Below are positions 33,727 through 46,320 of a stretch of 58,097 nt of DNA, one piece after another. Each line of letters begins with the position of its first letter. The first letter of the stretch is position 1. The stretch comes from Haplomitrium mnioides (taxonomy: Eukaryota; Marchantiophyta; Haplomitriopsida; Calobryales), in assembly GCA_049999725.1 (NCBI GenBank), contig JBNGIS010005996.1, positions 1 through 58,097 of the forward strand, written 5' to 3'. The notes beneath the pieces were generated by a model. The model worked only from the letters and a program-made list of their open reading frames with translations. It did not search any database and was not told the origin of the DNA. A program made the position numbers and the translations under genes.

Positions 33727-36046
33727 AGGAGGTTTGAAGTGTTCGTTGCTTTCAAACAAGGAAAATCATGCCAAGGAGAGCATGGAGAGCCTCGAGAGCT
33801 AGAGGAGGGCGAGTCGCTACACGAAGATCAAAGAGGAAGAAGATATAGTTTGAATCACAAGTGTCATCACAGAAAAGCCTGGTGGAAATGCTTCCGACAA
33901 AGGAGATGAAGGCAAAGGATGTGAAGGGTGATGGGGAGTTTGTGCCTACGGGGCCGGTGAAGAGTCCCCATATTCTAAGGATTTCCTATGATCTGAGGAA
34001 AGTTCTCATGAGCCAAAGGCTCTGGAAGTTTGTGGGGTATATTTGGGATCATAACTTGAGAAGTATGATCAGCCAAGGGAATTTTGAAAGGGTGGAGGTA
34101 GTGGCTGGAGAATTGGTGCTCTCCTTTCGAGGAGAATTTGTACATTATTCGAAAGAGGCAGTGCATAAGATATATCAGCTTCCTCAAGCCGATGTTCCAG
34201 AAGTAAGATTGAAGCAAGATGGGCATTTAGCCTATCTTTGCCCTGATCCATCTCTAACTAATGATGGTTACAAGATTCAAGAAATTACGGATCCCTTGTT
34301 GCAAGAATTCGTGCAAGTGTTTGGTACAATTCTTTTTCAGCCAAAGCCCAAACATGTGACTAAAAAAAATTTAATTGTCTTATTGAATGTGTGTAGAGGG
34401 CATACCAAGAGGATGGCGCAATTTATTTATAGTAGAATTTGATGTATTTTCGGATCAGCTAGGGAAAGAGCCTAGTCATTTGGTACGCTTTGTTTATCTT
34501 ACACCATATGGAGGCTAACGGAGTCTGCACTCTTGAAGAGCGGGATTTCTTGGAGAAAGATCAGAGAACAATGTTAGAAGAAATGGTATGGGAGGATGGA
34601 GTCACAAACAAACGAGGAAGGAAGCCCTGGAAAATGTTGTTGATTGATCCCATTCCGAGAGAGAGAGTGGAAATGAGAATTTTCGATTCACCTTATCTAA
34701 AACCTCAGAAGAAGGCCAAAACAGAATTGAAAGAAATGTGGGTGCCTAAAGAAAGTCGAACAAGAGATCGAGGGAAGATGCTAGAAGAAATGATGGCCTA
34801 CCCCTTGGCTTGTCGAAAGCCAGGAGAGGGTCGGACAATTGAGATGATTGATCTAGAAGAAGAAAGTGCGGATTGGGGTAGAACTTTGGAAGAAATTGAC
34901 GCCCAATGCATGGCACAAAGCAAAGATGAAGAAGCAGGGCCTTCTTCGGATCTGAAGTGGGATTCCATGGCAAGTTCAGCAGTAGTGCCAGAAGCATTCG
35001 CATAAGTGAGAGTGGAGGAATCCGATGTAGTGCTTCTGGAGGTGGAAAATATAACATCGAGGGAGGGTCTCTTTTATCATGTGGAAATTCCAATTGCGAC
35101 AGAAGCAAAACTTGCAAGGGTGGACCCATTGGAAGAGGAAGAAGAAGAGTCTAGTGATAAGGAGGAGAACCTGGAGTCTGCTTTGAAGGAGTCTTCCGAG
35201 GATCCTCTGGTGATTCAAAGGAGAGGAAAAGAGATAGCACAAGAATCCAATGTGGAATATGAAAATTGGGTAAGCACATATGAGCTTCTAAGGCAGAAGA
35301 TGGAGCTTAAAGAAAGCAGATTGGAAGGAATGATTCAAGAGGAAAGGAAAACCTCTAAAATACTTCGGAAATCCCTGGCGCATATAAAGAAGGAGAAACA
35401 ACGGGATATTGAGGATTTAACTCAGGTGGATGCCTTGAAAAAGAAAGTAGTGGCATTGGAAATTCTGCTGAAGCAGAGAGAGGAGAGTTTTCTTATTCAA
35501 GAGGAGAAAAGTTCTAAGGTGACAAAAGAGCTTCAGGAGGAAAGAGGGAGGAGTCAGCAGCTCTTCGGAGAAAAGGTCTTACTTCAGTTCGAGGCTTGTA
35601 AATTGATCAGTGAATTGGCGAGTATGGAGCCACAAAAGTAGATACATGAGGAGAAGGAGAAAAATTGGGTAAGGCTATACCAGGCTCTCCAGATGTCAAA
35701 GTCCATTCAAGAAAATAGGGCCAATACCCTACAGCGGAAGTTGGCAGTATGGCAGAAGGATTCTTTCGAAAGGGAAAAGAGGGAATTTTCGGAGGACCTC
35801 TTGAAAGCAGCTTGCGATGCAATGGGATTAAAGCAAATGTAGGACAAAGTGCAGCAAGTGCGGAACGAGACTTTGGATCGAATGAATGTAAGTATGCAGA
35901 GACTAGTTTTCGACTTGGATGAGATGAATCAAGAAGTAGCCAACTTATGGGAACAATTAGCAACATTGGAGGAGCGTAGATACTCCAAAGTAACTCAAGA
36001 TTTATTCCAAGTAAACTCGTTTGAAGAAATTTTTAAGTTACCTTAA
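33727..36046 (+). pseudogene. LTR-encoded protein, 5' copy (PF20167-like domain plus coiled coil)
   Basis: The frame aligned with the 3' LTR copy starts at AGG 33727, where the 3' LTR has ATG (43673). After a 1-bp shift near 33875, the stretch 33861-34442 contains LRISYDLRKVL, NFERVEVVAGELV, FRGEFVHYSKEAVHKIY, 'QLP' and VFGTILFQPKPKHVTKKN. The RG-x-x-x-x-[FY]S-x-E-x-[IV]-x-x-x-x-x-LP pattern resembles the plant transposon-protein domain PF20167, though this was not searched. Next comes a Pro/Lys/Glu-rich middle (34490-35005), then an acidic tract (VDPLEEEEEESSDKEEN near 35118) and a long heptad-like helical region to 36046 (KMELKESRLEGMIQEERK). Stops at 34440, 35003, 35639 and 35839 break it. 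Intact it would have been near 770 codons. Confidence 0.6.
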
Positions 36047-37482
36047 GTTAGAAAAGTCCTCTTGTCGGTTTAGAAGTGTCGTTTTGGGAATTCCAAACTT
36101 GTATAAGTCTCCTCAAGACTTTAAACTGAGGGTTGCTTTTGCTGATCATTAAAGTGGTGGCTTTCTCGGTTGCCATATACTAAGTAAAGAATTCTTTGAA
36201 GAAGATTCTGAATCGTGTAAAGATTGTATTCTGTCATCTGATCTAGAGTAAGGAAGAGAATTTGCATAAGCGTGAACAAAAGGGGAATTTGTTCTTGATG
36301 CGGGAAAGGGAACCTAATTTGATTGTCTCCTTGTTTATTTGAATTTGCAAATTGTCGTCTAATGAAAGAAGGCAGAGTCAATTTAAGCTTTTCAAAAATT
36401 GCCTTTGAATTGGTTATGTGTGAAAAATCAGCAAAGTTACCCAAGAAGGGAGACGCTCCAGTAGGGAGGGGTATCCTAAGCCAATGTAGGGCCTCCTTGA
36501 TTGTATGTGGTAAGTAGGAGCCTTGTTAAATATGCAAGAAAGAGGGAAAGAGTGGTGAGAATTAGCCTTGCAGATCAATGGGTTTGTGAGGTTAAGTTCT
36601 AGTCGACGGACTCGAAATCACTGCGTGAATTCCTAATCTTTGCTCAAGGTGCGAGTCTCAAATCTGAAAACTACAGCATAGTCAGATACAAGAGAGTGGA
36701 GAGTGAGAAGAAGATTATAGGAGAGCCAAAATAAGCTGCTCCTTAGTCCTTGTGATTCGCAAGGGAGAAAATGGATTTCTCGTTGGATGCGCGAGAATAA
36801 ATACAGCACAAGAGTGTGAAAGTTGAAGTTTAGAAGAGCGAACGAGGAAAGGATCAGCAGGGTCCGAAGTATTGGAAGGACGCGTGTCGAGTGTAGGGGG
36901 TACAGTGGAAGTTGACGCTAGGAGAGTCAGAAGTCTAATTTGGAACAGATCCGGTTTGAGTCCAAAGAAGTGAGTTCAGAAGTCCGAAGGAAAACAACGG
37001 AATGACGGTCAAGCTTCGAGGTGGAAAACGACGTCAGACGGCAGGGTTCCAAAGTGTACTTCTGTCTTGTAGTGGAGCAAAGTCAAGGGGAACGTCAGCA
37101 GAATTGTCAGGTAGTGGCACAGTCAACGTACACAGGAGGGTACAAGGAAGTACAAATCAGTCAAGCTTCCCAATTGACTGCAGAGGCGGACGGCTAGTGG
37201 AACCAAGTCCTAAGCAGAGCTTTGGAGGTGGCAATTGAAACCAAAAGCAACACTTTGGAAGGAGTTATCTGGCTTATTTAAATCTACATATGAAATTTGG
37301 AGTTTGATTTTCAGCATGTGGAATCCGATTATGAACCCTGGATTGTCTTGGATGCTGAAAGTAAAGATTTTGTTGAGAAATAGGTCGATTTTGTCATAAA
37401 TGTTTGCCTTCCCCGAGTAAAAGAACCTGGAGAAGGATAAATCTTACATTGTCAGGATTCCTTGATTACTACATGAGATTTT

Positions 37483-37500
37483 TGGCGCCGTTGCCTTGGA
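37483..37500 (+). other. Primer-binding site of the large gypsy element
   Basis: TGGCGCCGTTGCCTTGGA starts nine bases after the 5' LTR. The first 13 bases are complementary to the 3' end of plant tRNA-Asp (GTC), the primer known for Athila/Tat-type elements. The last few bases deviate. Confidence 0.85.
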
Positions 37501-37589
37501 GGCAAACAGATTAGTGACAGGATCATCTTGGCTTCTTAGAGGCAATCTTGAGGAATAAATCAGGATAATAAATGTAAGTTCTCTACCAT

Positions 37590-40500
37590 ATGTCTAGAGT
37601 ACCTTGGGATTCTAGCACTCATCTTGGATATGGAGGAAGATTTGAAAGACAATTGAGAAGAGAAGAAAGGCAAAAGAAAAGGGATATCAAGAGGCAAGCG
37701 TGGATTGAATCGAGAAGGGCTTTACGGTTCAGTACCCCAGTTGGAAGTGGGGAAGGAACATCTGTTCGGGAGCGAGTCCATGATATTGAAGGAAGAGTGT
37801 CTGAGTCGGAAGAGGAAGAGGAGGTCAGATTTGTTGCTTCAGAGGAAGGAGATCATCCTTCGGGGGAATTTCCGAATCCTTTGTTTGCGGCATGACCACT
37901 CTCAGATCCATCTTTAGAGTCGGAAGAAAGTACTCCGCTTGGTTCGCCGAGAGGGGGAGGAGGAGGAGTATCTCCAAGTTCCATAGTAGGACCGACTCAG
38001 ATGGCTACCCCAATAAAGACTTGTTTGAAATATTTTTATTTCAGTGGAAACAAAGGAGGAGATGTGGTGGATCTATTCGTAGATCGGTTCCATTTTGTGT
38101 CGAATGCTAATGGAGAAGATTCGGACGCGGGCCGACTTAGGATTCTACCAGGATTATTGACCCACTTGGCATAGAAATGGTATGCATCCTTGGATCCAGG
38201 ATCAAAATCCACTTATTATTTGTTGAGGGCCGCATTATTAAAGCATTTCTGGGACACAAGGTATGAATCTCGGGTAATGGTTGACTTGCTATGGATCAAA
38301 CGAACGAAGAGAATGTCTTTGAAAAAGTATACTCAAGAAGTTAAGAGATTGGCATCAAAGTTAGATCCGCCACAAGGGGATTTATATTTGTTGGAAACCT
38401 ATATTAAAGGATTAGCCTCCTCAATGCAGAGGTACTACAGGCAACAGAAGCCAGTCACACTGCAGGATGCGATTGAAGCAACAGAGACTTTTGAGCTTTC
38501 CAACCAAAATATTGAATCAAAAACTGGAGCTTTAACAAAGGAAGATAAGAAGGGAAAGAAGATGATGGAGTATGATAATGAGCTTCTCACATCTTTTAAA
38601 TCATGATCAGATACAGGCAAATTGGCGTTGTTGGAGTCCAATTTAGAAGAAGAAGAATGGACAAGTAAGAATCGGAAATCTGAGTCTCGAACATTGAAAT
38701 CTGCAGTGGCAGATTTGGGGAAGAAATTTGCACGTTTGGAAGTTTGGTTAACAATACCAAAGGCAAAGCGGGTATCAGTTGCAGAAAGACAAAAGGTTTA
38801 TTGCACAAATTGTGCCAGAGAGGGCCATACTGCATCGAAAGGTCGATTGGACTCGAATAATATGTATTGAACCTATTGTAGAAGGCCATGGCACATGTTG
38901 GCTACATGTAGATCTCTTTCGAATATGATCTTGGCAAGGAATCAGAAGGAATCGATGCCTCAATTGCAGTATGTGCAAGATCAGTGTATTTGAATCAGAC
39001 AGAGCTGGTATATTCTTTTATCAGACCAGATGGGGTGCAGCAGTATTCGAATCAACCGCCTAAGATAGGAATCCCTCAAATGGTTCTACAACCAGTGAGA
39101 CTAGCGGGACCCAGAAGAATGGTATGCTTTAGCTGTGGAGATCCAAATCATTTTGCAAATGCATGTCCACATCCAAAGCCGCAAATTGGAAATATTCCCT
39201 TATGTGAGAGTTGTAAGGAGGGAGGACACACCCAAGCGAATTGTCTGAAACCAATGCAAGGACCTCAAAGGGCGGTAAGATATGTCCAAATTCCGGAAGA
39301 AGAAGACCATCTTGAAGTTGCTCAGGTGGAAGAAGAATTTGATGACGACTATCAGATTTATCATGAGAAAACCCGAAGTCAGAGTTGGAAGAAAATGGGG
39401 GAAAAAGAGTCGTTTAAGAATCTGGCTATAAAAATGTTAAAACGTCCATCTATGGATATGAATAAAGATATTATTGATTTAGATTATAATCGGAATAATC
39501 CCAAATTGTTTGCATCTGGGGATCGAGATGTGTCGGAGGAAGTTCAAGCTGAGTTGCAAAAATCCTCACAAAAACAAGTCCGATTTTGAGAGCCCGAAGC
39601 ATCTCAGTCTAAGTTGGAAAGAGCTAAAGTGGATGAATTGCCGCAAGGCTATGATTTAGCAAAGGACATTGGTGGTCGTCAGGCGTATGTTACCTTTGAG
39701 GAACTTTTAAGAGCCTTTCCTTAGGCAAAACAAGCAGTCCAAAAATTGGCCAAAGGGAGGATGAGGAAGCCGGTTCTTCCGGTTGTCCATTCCTAGAATG
39801 CGGAAGTCGGTGATGACAAGAGCGCTCCAGACGTTTATGTGGAGGTTGCAGGGTGCATTATTAAGAGTGTTCGAGTGGATGGAGGCTCTGGAGTAAACAT
39901 TATGATTGAAAAGACGATGCAGGATCTGAAGGTCAAAGGACTGAAACCCACTTAGAAGATTTTGCGAATGGTGAATCAGACAAGAGTAGTTTCGATAGGA
40001 ATCCTAAAAGAAATTCTAACGATTATTAGAGGGGTCACATTCAAGCTTGATTATGTCGTAATCAAACCTCTAGTGGCTAGTTCCTATCCTTTGTTGCTTG
40101 GGAGACCTTGGCTGTACAAGCTAGGAGTGGTCATGGATTGGAAAAAGAAGAAGATTATCTTTGGGAACAGTCCGCAGATTACTCTACTGCTAACTAAAGA
40201 TGTTCATCAGGGGGAAACAACGGAGGAATTCCCGAGGTACACTTCTGATTGGTCATCAGAAGGCCAAGAGGAGTCCACTTGTATAGTGGGAGGATTTTAG
40301 TGGTTTCCAGAAGAGTCAGTTGAGGAACATCGGACATGGGCAGCGGAAGAGATATCCGACATTCAATGTCAACATGTTGCAATGATTGATGACTTGCCAT
40401 CTGGAGCGGATGACACGGTGGATGGTCCAAGTGTCATTGTTGTTCTTCCTCAACCACCAGCGGAATTACTAGTAGCACGTGAAGGATTCTCTAAGGAAGA

Positions 40501-43312
40501 TCAAATTCAGTTAGTAAATATCGGAACAGACGTTGAACCGAAAACAATAAAAGTGTCAAAGGAACGAGTGGAAAAGCTTTGGAGTCTTACAAGGAGATCT
40601 TATTGGAATTTTGGGATGTATTTACTTGGAGCTATAAAGATCTGAAAGGTGTAGCATCAGAGACATGTCAGCATCGAATATATTTGGAGGAGAATGCAGT
40701 TCCCGTCCGACAAAGGCAATATCGTCCGAATCCGAACCTTTCATTAAAAGTCAAAGAAGAGATTGAAAAGCTGCTGGAGGCAGATTTTATATATCCTATG
40801 GAGAATTCCTAGTGGGTCTCTCCCATAACTATTGTCCCAAAGAAGGATGGCAAAATTCGAGTTTGTGTTGATTTTTGAAAGCTGAATGCGGTGACCAAAA
40901 AGGATTTTCATCTGATGCCATTTATTGACAGCATTTTGGATGCGGTCGTAGGAAAGGAATGCTATTCCTTTATGGATGGGTTTAGTGGATACAATCAAAT
41001 CTCGATTCATCCTAAAGATCGAAGGAAGACTACTTTTACGACAAATTGGGGGACATATGTCTATAAGGTTATGCCTATTGGGCTATGCAATGCACTAGCT
41101 ACCTTTACAAGGATGATGACACAAGCATTCTGAGAATATCTATGGGTGTTTATGGAGGTGTTCTTAGATGACTTCTATGTGCATTCAACTACTCAAACTC
41201 ATTTGGGATTTTTGCGGATTTGTTTGGAGAAGTGCCGGAAATTCCAAATTTGTCTTCATCCGGACAAGAGCTATTTTGGATTATTCAAAGGAATACTTTT
41301 GGGCCACAAAATTTCTAAGGAGGGGATTTCCACTGATCAATCTAAGGTCAAGGTGATTATGGATCTCCCAGTACCAACCACTTTGAACGGGCTCATAGAG
41401 TTCCTAGGGTGTGTAGGATACTACCGAAGAATGATTGATCGATCATATGCTTGGATCGCGGATCCTTTGATGAAATTATTACAAAAATCCGAAGATTCGA
41501 TTTGGACAGACAAATGTCAGAAGTCGTTTGAAAATCTGAAGTAGAGATTAAGTTTCGCTCCAATTATGGCTATTCCAAATTGGTCAAAGAAATTTCACGT
41601 TTATATTGACACATCTGGGACTGCAATAGGGGTGGTCTTGAGCTAGAATGGGCCTCAAAAGGAAGAGCATTCGATTTATTATGCGAGCAGACAATTCTCT
41701 ATCCCTGAATAGAACTACCATACAACAGAGAGAGAGGGTCTAGGTATGATTTATGTTGTTCAGAAGTTCAGACATTATTTGTTGGGATATCCGTTTATCT
41801 TTCACATCGATCATAATGCACTGAAATACATTATAAACAAGCCCGATTTATCTGGGAGATTAGCAAGATGGATTCTGCTCCTATAGGAGTTTGAATTCAA
41901 AGTTCATGTGAGACCTGGAAAGGGGCATGCTAATGCAGATTTTCCAATCAAGATTGCAAAGAGAGCAAGCCCTAGAAAGAGTGAATGATCAATTAGCCGA
42001 TGAATATTTGTTCACTGTTTCCAAAGAATCGGAGTTTAAAGAAATTATTGATTATCTACAGTATCAAGTGGTGCCTGAAGGGATGAGCCTTGAGAAGAGA
42101 GCAGTCATCCAACATAAGATGTATGCTTATACTATGTTTCGAGGAATCTTATATAAATTGGAGCCAGATGAGGTACTTTGGAGATGTGTAGAGGGAGAAG
42201 ATCATAAGAAGGTAATTTTTGCTTTTCATGAAGATATGGAAGGAGGTCATTTCGCAACCAGCAATACGGTAAAGAAGATCCTTGCAAGTCGTTACTGGTG
42301 GCCAAAGATGAACAAGGAAGTGGTTGAGTTTATTAAGAAATGCGATCCGTGCCAACGCATCGGACAACCGACTGCCACATCTCATTGGCCACTAACCCCG
42401 ATTTTACCCCTAGCTCCATTTGAGAAGTGGGGAATTGACTTTGTCGGTCCTATCCAACCAGCATCAAGATGGACTCATAACCAATATATCCTAGTAGCAA
42501 CGGATTATGCTACAAAGTGGGCCGAAGCGGAACCAGTAAAAAGAGATATAGCTGAAGTGGTTGCAGAGTTTTTATTTAACAATATAATTAGTCAATTTGG
42601 ATGCCCACTGGAGTTGGTAAGTGATCAAGGAACTCATTTCCTCAATTCTACGATCGAGACCCTAACGACAAGATATTTGATTAAACATAAGAAAACAACT
42701 CCTTATAATCCAAGAGCTAACGGACATATAGAGAAGGTAAATGGAATCTTATGTAAAATCTTAAATAAAATTGCTGCAGTTGATAAAATTTCCTGGGATA
42801 AGAAGGTTGCTGCAGCATTATAGGCGTATCGAACTACGAAGAAAACTACAACGAAGAAAACTCCTTATTTTCTTGTTTATGGAATGCATGCCATTATGTC
42901 GGTGGACCTGGCAATTTCGATGTTGCAAATCCAGATCACAGACAGAAAAACAATGGAAGAGATTGTATGGGATTGAACCCAGGAGATTATTCGGTTGGAA
43001 GAAGAGAGAACACTGACTCTAGAAGCTACCAAAGAGATTCAATGGCAACGGAAATGGAGACATGACCAGAATTTAAGATCAGCGATGGTCAAAGAAGGAG
43101 AATTGATTCTAGTATATGAGTCAAGATACCAGTTATTTCCAAGCAAGCTTCAGACTAGATGGGATGGTCCTTATCGAGTCATCCATGTTTATGAAAATGG
43201 ATCAGTGTCGTTGGCAACACTGGATGGGGAATCTCTCCCTACGTGTATCAATGGATACAGATTGAAGAAATACTTTTATGAAGAAGATGCTTGCGAGGAT
43301 GCTGCGCAATAG
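37590..43312 (+). pseudogene. Gypsy gag-pol (Gag, PR, RT, RNase H, INT), broken
   Basis: ATG 37590 opens a basic, then Glu-rich N-terminus. The Gag core is near 38010-38330 (FWDTRYESRVMVDLLWIK, YTQEVKRLASKL). Four zinc-knuckle positions follow. Protease DGGSG is at 39878. RT has CYSFMDGFSGYNQI (about 40960) and FLDDF at 41161-41175. RNase H has YIDTSG and a 'HNALKYIINKP' tether. Integrase has HHCC (KKCDPCQR) and DDE at 42437, 42623 and 42731, with 35 residues between the last two. The end is LPTCINGYRLKKYF without a chromodomain. Stops include 40810, 40876, 41131, 41542, 41644, 41710, 41884 and 42821. A 1-bp insertion near 41945 shifts the frame. Confidence 0.92.
38802..39244 (+). pseudogene. 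Zinc-knuckle array of the gypsy Gag (four positions)
   Basis: Four CX2CX4HX4C positions: CTNCAREGHTASKG at 38802-38843 (last Cys now Gly), a second at 38868-38909 whose first Cys codon is TGA (TYCRRPWHMLATC follows), CFSCGDPNHFANAC at 39125-39166, and CESCKEGGHTQANC at 39203-39244. Gag knuckles bind the genomic RNA. Two are now damaged. Confidence 0.75.
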
Positions 43313-43324
43313 AGAGGGAGAGCA
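43311..43324 (+). other. Polypurine tract of the large gypsy element
   Basis: AGAGAGGGAGAGCA lies directly before the 3' LTR start, immediately after the pol stop. Confidence 0.75.
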
Positions 43325-46320
43325 TGTGACATACAGTTCAGCAAAGGAATTCAAGAATGAGTCTTTTTTGAGAATTTTTGAAGAAAAATGGTTTTGGAGA
43401 GAGCTTAAAAGATGGAAAAATTTGATAAAAATATGTGTTTGGAGGCTTTGGAAGATGGTACTACAGAATCGGATTTCAGATGAGCCAAATTTGTTTCTGA
43501 TTTTTAAATATGTGAGTCCCAAGAGGATTTCAAGAACTGTTCCAAAGAGAGGAGTAGGACTTAAGTCAGAATTGGCTTCGAAAGTTTCCCAACAGTCGAA
43601 TACGTTTTGGATTTCATATTCGGAAGGGCGCCGTATGAGGTTATTTTGAAATCAAGTTGTTAAACGTTTCCCATGAGGTTTGAAGTGTTCGTTGCTTTCA
43701 AACAAGGAAAATCATACCAAGGAGAGCGTGGAGAGCCTCGAGAGCCAAAGGAGAACGAGTCGCTACACAAAGATCGGAGAGGAAGAAGATATTGTTCGAA
43801 TCACAAATGCCATCACAAAAAAAACCCAGTAGAAATGCTTTCGACAAAGGAGATGAAGGCGAAGGATTTAAAGGGTGATGGGGAGTTTGTGCCTACGGGG
43901 CCGGTGAAGAGTCCCCATATTCTAAGGATTTCCTATGATTTGAGGAAAGTTCTCAGGAGCCGAAGGCTCTTGAAGTTTGTGGGGTGCATTTGGGATCATA
44001 ACTTGAGAAGTATGATCATCCAAGGGAATTTCGAAAGGGTGGAGGTAGTGGCTGGAGAATTGGTGTTCTCCTTTCGAGGAAAATTTGTACATTATTCAGA
44101 AGAAGCAGTGCAAAAGATATATTAGCTTCCTGAAGCTGATGTCCTAGAAGTAAGGTTGAAGCAAGATGGGCATTTAGCCTATCTTTGCCCTAATCCGTCT
44201 GTAACCAATGATGGTTACAAGATTCAGAAAATTATAGATCCTTTGTTGCAAGAATTTGTGCAAGTGTTTGGCACAATTCTTTTTCAGCCAAAGCCCAGAC
44301 ATGTGACTAAGACAAATTTAATTGTCTTATTGAATGTGTAGAGAGGGCATACCAAGAGGATGCCGCAATTTATTTATAGTAGAATTTTGATGTATTTTTG
44401 GATTAGCTAAGGAAAGAGCCTAGTCATTTGGTACGGTTTGTTTATCTTACACCATATGGAGGCTAATAGAGTATGTACTCTTGAAGAGCGGGATTTCTTG
44501 GAGAAGGATTAGAGAAAAATGTCAGAAGAAATGGTATGGGAGGATGGAGTCCCAAACAAACTAGGAATGAAGCCCTGGAAAATGCCATCGATTGATCCCA
44601 TTCCGAGAGAGAGAGAGTGGAAATGAGAATTTTTGATTCACCTTATCTGAAACCTCAGAAGAGGGCCAGAACAGAATTGAAAGAATTGTGGGTGCCTAAG
44701 GAAATTTGAGCAAGAAATCAAGGGAAGATGCCAGAAGAAATGATGGCCTACCCCTTGGCTTGTCGAAAGCCAGGAGAGGGTCGGACAATTGAGATGATTG
44801 ATCTGGAAGAAGAAAGTGTGGATTGGGGTAGAACTTTGGAAGAAGTTGACGCCCAACACATGGCACAAAGCAAAGGTGAGGAAGCATGGCCTTCTTCGGA
44901 TCTGAAGCAGGATTCCATTGCAAGTTGAGCAACAGTGCGAGAAGCATTCGCAGAAGTGGGAGTGGAGGAATCCGATGTAGTGCTTCTGGAGGTGGAAAAT
45001 ATAACATCGAGAGAGGGTCTCTTACATCATGTGGAAATTCCAACTGCGGCAGAAGCACAACTTGCAAGGGTGAACCCATTGGAAGAAGAAGAAGAAGAGT
45101 CTAGTGATAAGGAGGAGAACCTGAAGTTTGCTTTGGAGGAGTCTTCCGAGGATCCTCCGGTGATTCAAAGGAGAGGAAAAGAGATAGCACAAGAATTTGA
45201 TACAAAATCTGAAAATTGGGTAAGCACATACGAGCTTCTAAGGCAGAAGATGGAGCTTAAAGAAAGCAGATTGGAAGGAATGATTCAAGAGGAAAGAAAA
45301 ACCTCTAAAATACTTCGGAAATCCCTGGCACATATAAAGAAGGAGAAACAACGGGATATTGAGGATTTAACTCAGGTGGATGCCTTGAAAAAGAAAGAGT
45401 GGTGAGAATTAGCCTTGCAGATCAATGGGTTTGTGAGGTTAAGTTCTAGTCGACGGACTCGAAATCACTGCGTGAATTCCTAATCTTTGCTCAAGGTGCG
45501 AGTCTCAAATCTGAAAACTACAGCATAGTCAGAAACAAGAGAGTGGAGAGTGAGAAGAAGATTATAGGAGAGCCAAAAGAAGCTGCTCCTTAGTCCTTGT
45601 GATTCGCAAGGGAGAAAACGGATTTCTCGTTGGATGCGCGAGAATAAATACAGCACAAGAGTGTGAAAGTTGAAGTTCAAAAGAGCAAACGAGGAAAGGA
45701 TCAGTGGGGTCCAAAGTATCAGAAGGATGCATGTCAAGTCCAGGGGGCATAGCGGAAGTTAACGCTAGGAGAGTTAATAATTGGATTCAGAATAGATCCG
45801 GTTTGAGTCTGAAGAAGTGAGTTCAGAAGTCCGAAGGAAAACAACGGAACGACGGTCAAGCTTCCAGGTGGAAAACGGCGTCGGACGGCGGGGTTCCGAA
45901 GTGTACTTCTGTCTTGTAGCGGGGAAAAGTCAAGGGGAATGTTTGCAGAATTGTCAGGCAATGGCACAGTCAATGTACGGAGGAGGGTACAAGGAAGTAC
46001 GAGTCAATCAAGCTTCCCAGTTGACTCTGGAGGCGGATGGCTGGCGGAACCAAGTCCTAAGCAGAGCTTTGGAGGTGGCAATTGAAACCAGAAGCAACGC
46101 TTAAGAAGGAGTTATCTAGCTTATTTGAATCCGCAGATGAATTTTGGAGTCCGATTTTCAGCCTGTGGAATCTGATTATGAACCCTGGATTGTCTTGGAT
46201 GCTGAAAGTAAAGATTTTGATGAGAAATAGATCGATTTTTTCATAAATTTGTGTCCTCTCCGAGTAAAAGAACCTGGAGAAGGATAAATCTTACATTGTC
46301 GGGATTCTCCAATTACTACA
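43325..46320 (+). repeat. 3' LTR of the large gypsy element (2996 bp, internally deleted)
   Basis: Starts TGTGAC and ends ATTACTACA, followed by CCCAT. It aligns along its whole length with the 5' LTR, except that 5' LTR bases 35448-36550 are absent at 45397/45398. Confidence 0.93.
43673..45405 (+). pseudogene. LTR-encoded protein, 3' copy (C-terminus deleted)
   Basis: ATG 43673 (MRFEVFVAFKQGKSYQGERG) opens a frame that runs 150 codons to a TAG at 44123. It covers the basic N-terminus and most of the PF20167-like domain without the frameshift seen in the 5' copy, so ATG 43673 is the best candidate start. Further in-frame pieces cover 44156-44341 (VFGTILFQPKPRHVTKTN), the middle (44728-44928) and the acidic plus coiled-coil part (44935-45405). 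The 1103-bp deletion replaces the rest of the coiled coil with KKKEW and a stop. Confidence 0.6.

Larger units (their letters stand above)
33379..37473 (+). repeat. 5' LTR of the large gypsy element (4095 bp)
   Basis: The boundary is set by TG, the CCCAT duplication and the PBS nine bases beyond the end. It contains an ORF region (33380-33703), then a long frame with damage (about 33727-36046), then about 1.4 kb of non-coding sequence. It is 1099 bp longer than the 3' LTR because the latter carries a deletion. Confidence 0.93.

Noticed and set aside
33379-46320. Integrated pararetrovirus (caulimovirid)
   Set aside because: LTRs, PPT, integrase with DDE and a target duplication are present, and no movement protein is visible. 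It is a Ty3/gypsy retrotransposon.
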